NCBI GenBank assembly: GCA_027314845.1
Contig: DAHVAA010000098.1
Coordinates: 1 to 6,201 of the forward strand
DNA from: Thermoplasmata archaeon
Lineage (GTDB): Archaea > Thermoplasmatota > Thermoplasmata > UBA184
Reading direction: 5' to 3'
DNA: 6,201 bases
A program made the translations under genes and the position numbers. Shown here piece after piece: positions 5,041 to 6,201 of the stretch. The notes beneath the pieces were generated by a model. That model searched no databases. It saw nothing but the letters and a program-made list of their open reading frames with translations, and was not told the DNA's origin. Positions within the stretch are counted from its first letter, which is position 1; each line of letters starts with the position of its first letter.

Positions 5041-5846
5041 CACGCCCGCATGACCAGCGCCCCCATCGGAGGGGGACCGGGGTCTAGGAGCTGGGGTGGG
5101 AGGCCCTGCAAACGGCAAAAGTCGGGCCAGGCGGAGTTTGCGTCGATGTGATGGGCGAGGAGGATCCCACGGCGGGAAAGCGCCTCCCAGGCCGCCCGGA
5201 GCTCAAAGCGGGCCCGGGTGACGACCGGTCCGTTGTCGTAGAAGAAGAGGTCGACGCCGTGCGAGGCGCCGAGGACCTCCCGCAGCCGGTCCTCGGTGTT
5301 CCCGAGGGCAAGGGTCCAGCGCGCGCGGAGCGAGGGAGCGACGAACTGACCCACGCCCACGTCCCGGACCCCCGTCGACCGGCCCGCGGCCGTCCCCGGC
5401 CCGAGCGAGGTCAGATCGCCGGAACCGTTCGCGTCGAGCGCCGCCAGCATCCAGGCCGTAGAATAGCCGGGGCGAACCCCGGTCTCCACGACCCTTTGCG
5501 GTCGGGATGCCCGAACGATGAGGTAGAGCAAGGCTCCCTGGGGCAGCTCCCGGGCGAACGCGACGCCGGCACCGCGTTGGAGGAGCAGATCCGCCAGCGG
5601 CCCCTCCTTGAGCTCGCGACGATAGCGAAGGAGGTCGGCTTCCGAGGCTCCCGTGATCAGACGGATCCGGTCGAGGGAGGCTTGGCGAAAGAAGAGCATG
5701 CGGTGCCGGAGGTCCTTACGGGCCGCCGGGCTGAGGAGCGAGGAACGGTGGGCGAGGCGGTCGACGTAGGGGACCGCGTCGCCACTCAGCACTCCCGAGT
5801 TCGCCGACGAAGAGGGGAGGCCCCCGGCAACGGGAGCTGGAACCAC
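5040..5846 (-). CDS. Class I SAM-dependent methyltransferase-like protein with altered motifs
   Basis: This 268-residue protein (from GTG 5846) has an N-terminal helical part (about 30-110) and a Rossmann-type domain. Motif I is [12 protein letters not shown] (119-130). Then come [16 protein letters not shown] (168-183), motif IV-like DLFFYDN (199-205) and a C-terminal [20 protein letters not shown] (227-246). The order and wording follow the Methyltransf_24-type family, whose relatives typically read VETGxxxGxSS, an acidic SIDLP-like strand, LFLHDSxHTYE and LLSDDxxxNxAF. Here the acidic residue after strand 2 is missing (LTSLGPG), HDSxH is YDNGP, and SDD is AHH. The fold therefore seems sure, but catalysis is doubtful and the substrate unknown. 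The frame extends upstream to 5930. GTG 5846 is preferred because an AT-rich box is centred 25 bases before it; GTG 5792 is another option. The gene is convergent with moaB and divergent from the next gene. Confidence 0.78.
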   Translation of the reverse strand: MVPAPVAGGLPSSSANSGVLSGDAVPYVDRLAHRSSLLSPAARKDLRHRMLFFRQASLDRIRLITGASEADLLRYRRELKEGPLADLLLQRGAGVAFARELPQGALLYLIVRASRPQRVVETGVRPGYSTAWMLAALDANGSGDLTSLGPGTAAGRSTGVRDVGVGQFVAPSLRARWTLALGNTEDRLREVLGASHGVDLFFYDNGPVVTRARFELRAAWEALSRRGILLAHHIDANSAWPDFCRLQGLPPQLLDPGPPPMGALVMRA

Positions 5847-5867
5847 ATAAGGCGCAGGGCACCGCGC

Positions 5868-5875
5868 TACAAAAT
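5868..5875 (-). promoter_or_regulatory. Probable TATA box of the methyltransferase-like gene
   Basis: The minus strand reads ATTTTGTA, centred about 25 bases before the GTG at 5846. This is the spacing of a leaderless archaeal promoter and supports that start over the longer open frame from 5930. Confidence 0.5.
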
Positions 5876-5957
5876 CTGTTCGGCGCCCCCCGCGGATGCT
5901 CGCGCCTCGTCGGGGAAGGCACCCGGACACCCTCCGGTGGAGCCGACGCCAGCAAGC

Positions 5958-5966
5958 AAATTTATA
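5958..5966 (+). promoter_or_regulatory. Strong archaeal TATA box (AAATTTATA)
   Basis: AAATTTATA is the best TATA match in the window. The purine/A-rich AGCAAGC just before it fits a B recognition element. Transcription is expected near 5989, about 11 bases before ATG 6000. GGTG at 5991-5994 lies 5 bases before that ATG and may be its ribosome site. Confidence 0.7.
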
Positions 5967-5999
5967 CGGACGACCTTTCGAGGAGTGAGCGGTGTACTC

Positions 6000-6201
6000 A
6001 TGTCAGTTCAGGAGATCGGAAGCTCCAGCTTCGACAAGTTCGCGCAGGAGAACGGTGCCGTGGTCATCGACGTCGGCATCAACCGCCTCGACGACGGGCG
6101 CTTGGCCGGCGATGTCGAGTTCGATGCGGCCAGCGCGCGCGCCAGCTGGATCACGCCGGTACCCGGTGGCGTCGGCCCGATGACCGTAGCCACGCTGATG
6201 G
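6000..6201 (+). CDS. Thioredoxin-like N-terminus joined to FolD C-terminal segment (partial, probably chimeric)
   Basis: The frame from ATG 6000 is open to the window edge (67 codons). Residues 1-18 ([18 protein letters not shown]) resemble the opening of a thioredoxin, where SFDxxV...GAxxVDFWAxWCGPC would follow. From residue 19 the sequence is [11 protein letters not shown] (19-29), GDVEFDAA (37-44) and [17 protein letters not shown] (51-67). This is unmistakably the C-terminal NADP-binding region of FolD (methylenetetrahydrofolate dehydrogenase/cyclohydrolase). About 200 FolD residues, including the whole catalytic N-terminal domain, are absent, and the DNA upstream is a promoter and a divergent gene. 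No CxxC appears. GAVVIDV (6054-6074) fits both families and is the likely junction. It could be an assembly chimera, a recombined pseudogene or, least likely, a real fusion. GTG 5985 is an alternative in-frame start. Confidence 0.7.
   Translation, partial: MSVQEIGSSSFDKFAQENGAVVIDVGINRLDDGRLAGDVEFDAASARASWITPVPGGVGPMTVATLM

Noticed and set aside
5847..5930. N-terminal extension of the methyltransferase-like gene to 5930
   Set aside because: The added residues are basic and low in complexity, and they would cover the AT-rich box correctly spaced for GTG 5846.

Overview
The window looks like a GC-rich archaeal genome fragment, most likely from a high-GC relative of Thermoplasma (phylum Thermoplasmatota); that placement is inference. 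The archaeal signs are a replication factor C small subunit, archaeal-type MoaC and MoaB, a proline iminopeptidase that follows Thermoplasma tricorn-interacting factor F1 closely along its length, and several start codons about 25 bases downstream of short AT-rich boxes without a Shine-Dalgarno sequence, as in leaderless archaeal transcripts. No tRNA, rRNA, CRISPR array or insertion sequence was seen.

Layout: a 5' fragment of an SppA-like S49 peptidase (1-191, minus) diverges from an uncharacterised polytopic membrane protein (about 272-1300, plus). A 14-bp palindrome centred on TTATAA lies between them. The membrane protein converges on the F1-like proline iminopeptidase (1318-2205, minus). 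A 359-base gap (2206-2564) holds two near-identical short hairpins and a larger one, but no convincing gene. After it come a small four-helix, degenerate hemerythrin-like protein (2565-3032, plus) and a tight plus-strand cluster: rfcS (3062-4045), moaC (4053-4502) and moaB (4499-5020). rfcS and moaC are 7 bases apart, and moaC and moaB overlap by ATGA. moaB converges on a SAM-methyltransferase-like gene (5040 to about 5846, minus) across a perfect 8-bp hairpin. A clear TATA promoter at 5958-5966 then drives a reading frame that runs off the end of the window.

Functionally, rfcS encodes the AAA+ clamp-loader subunit for PCNA. MoaC and MoaB carry out an early step (cPMP formation) and a late step (molybdopterin adenylylation) of molybdenum/tungsten cofactor synthesis. 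Their coupling to a replication gene looks like shared transcription rather than shared function. The F1-like peptidase would finish peptide breakdown downstream of the proteasome and tricorn-type proteases.

The most surprising element is the last reading frame. Its first ~25 residues read like the start of a thioredoxin, while the rest is the C-terminal part of FolD with a bacterial flavour. The switch falls in a 21-base stretch coding for GAVVIDV, which would fit both families. This is probably an assembly chimera or a recombination scar, not a working FolD. The other points of note are loss of expected ligand or cofactor residues in the hemerythrin-like protein and in the methyltransferase-like protein. 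I did not find convincing evidence of a wholly new multi-gene system.
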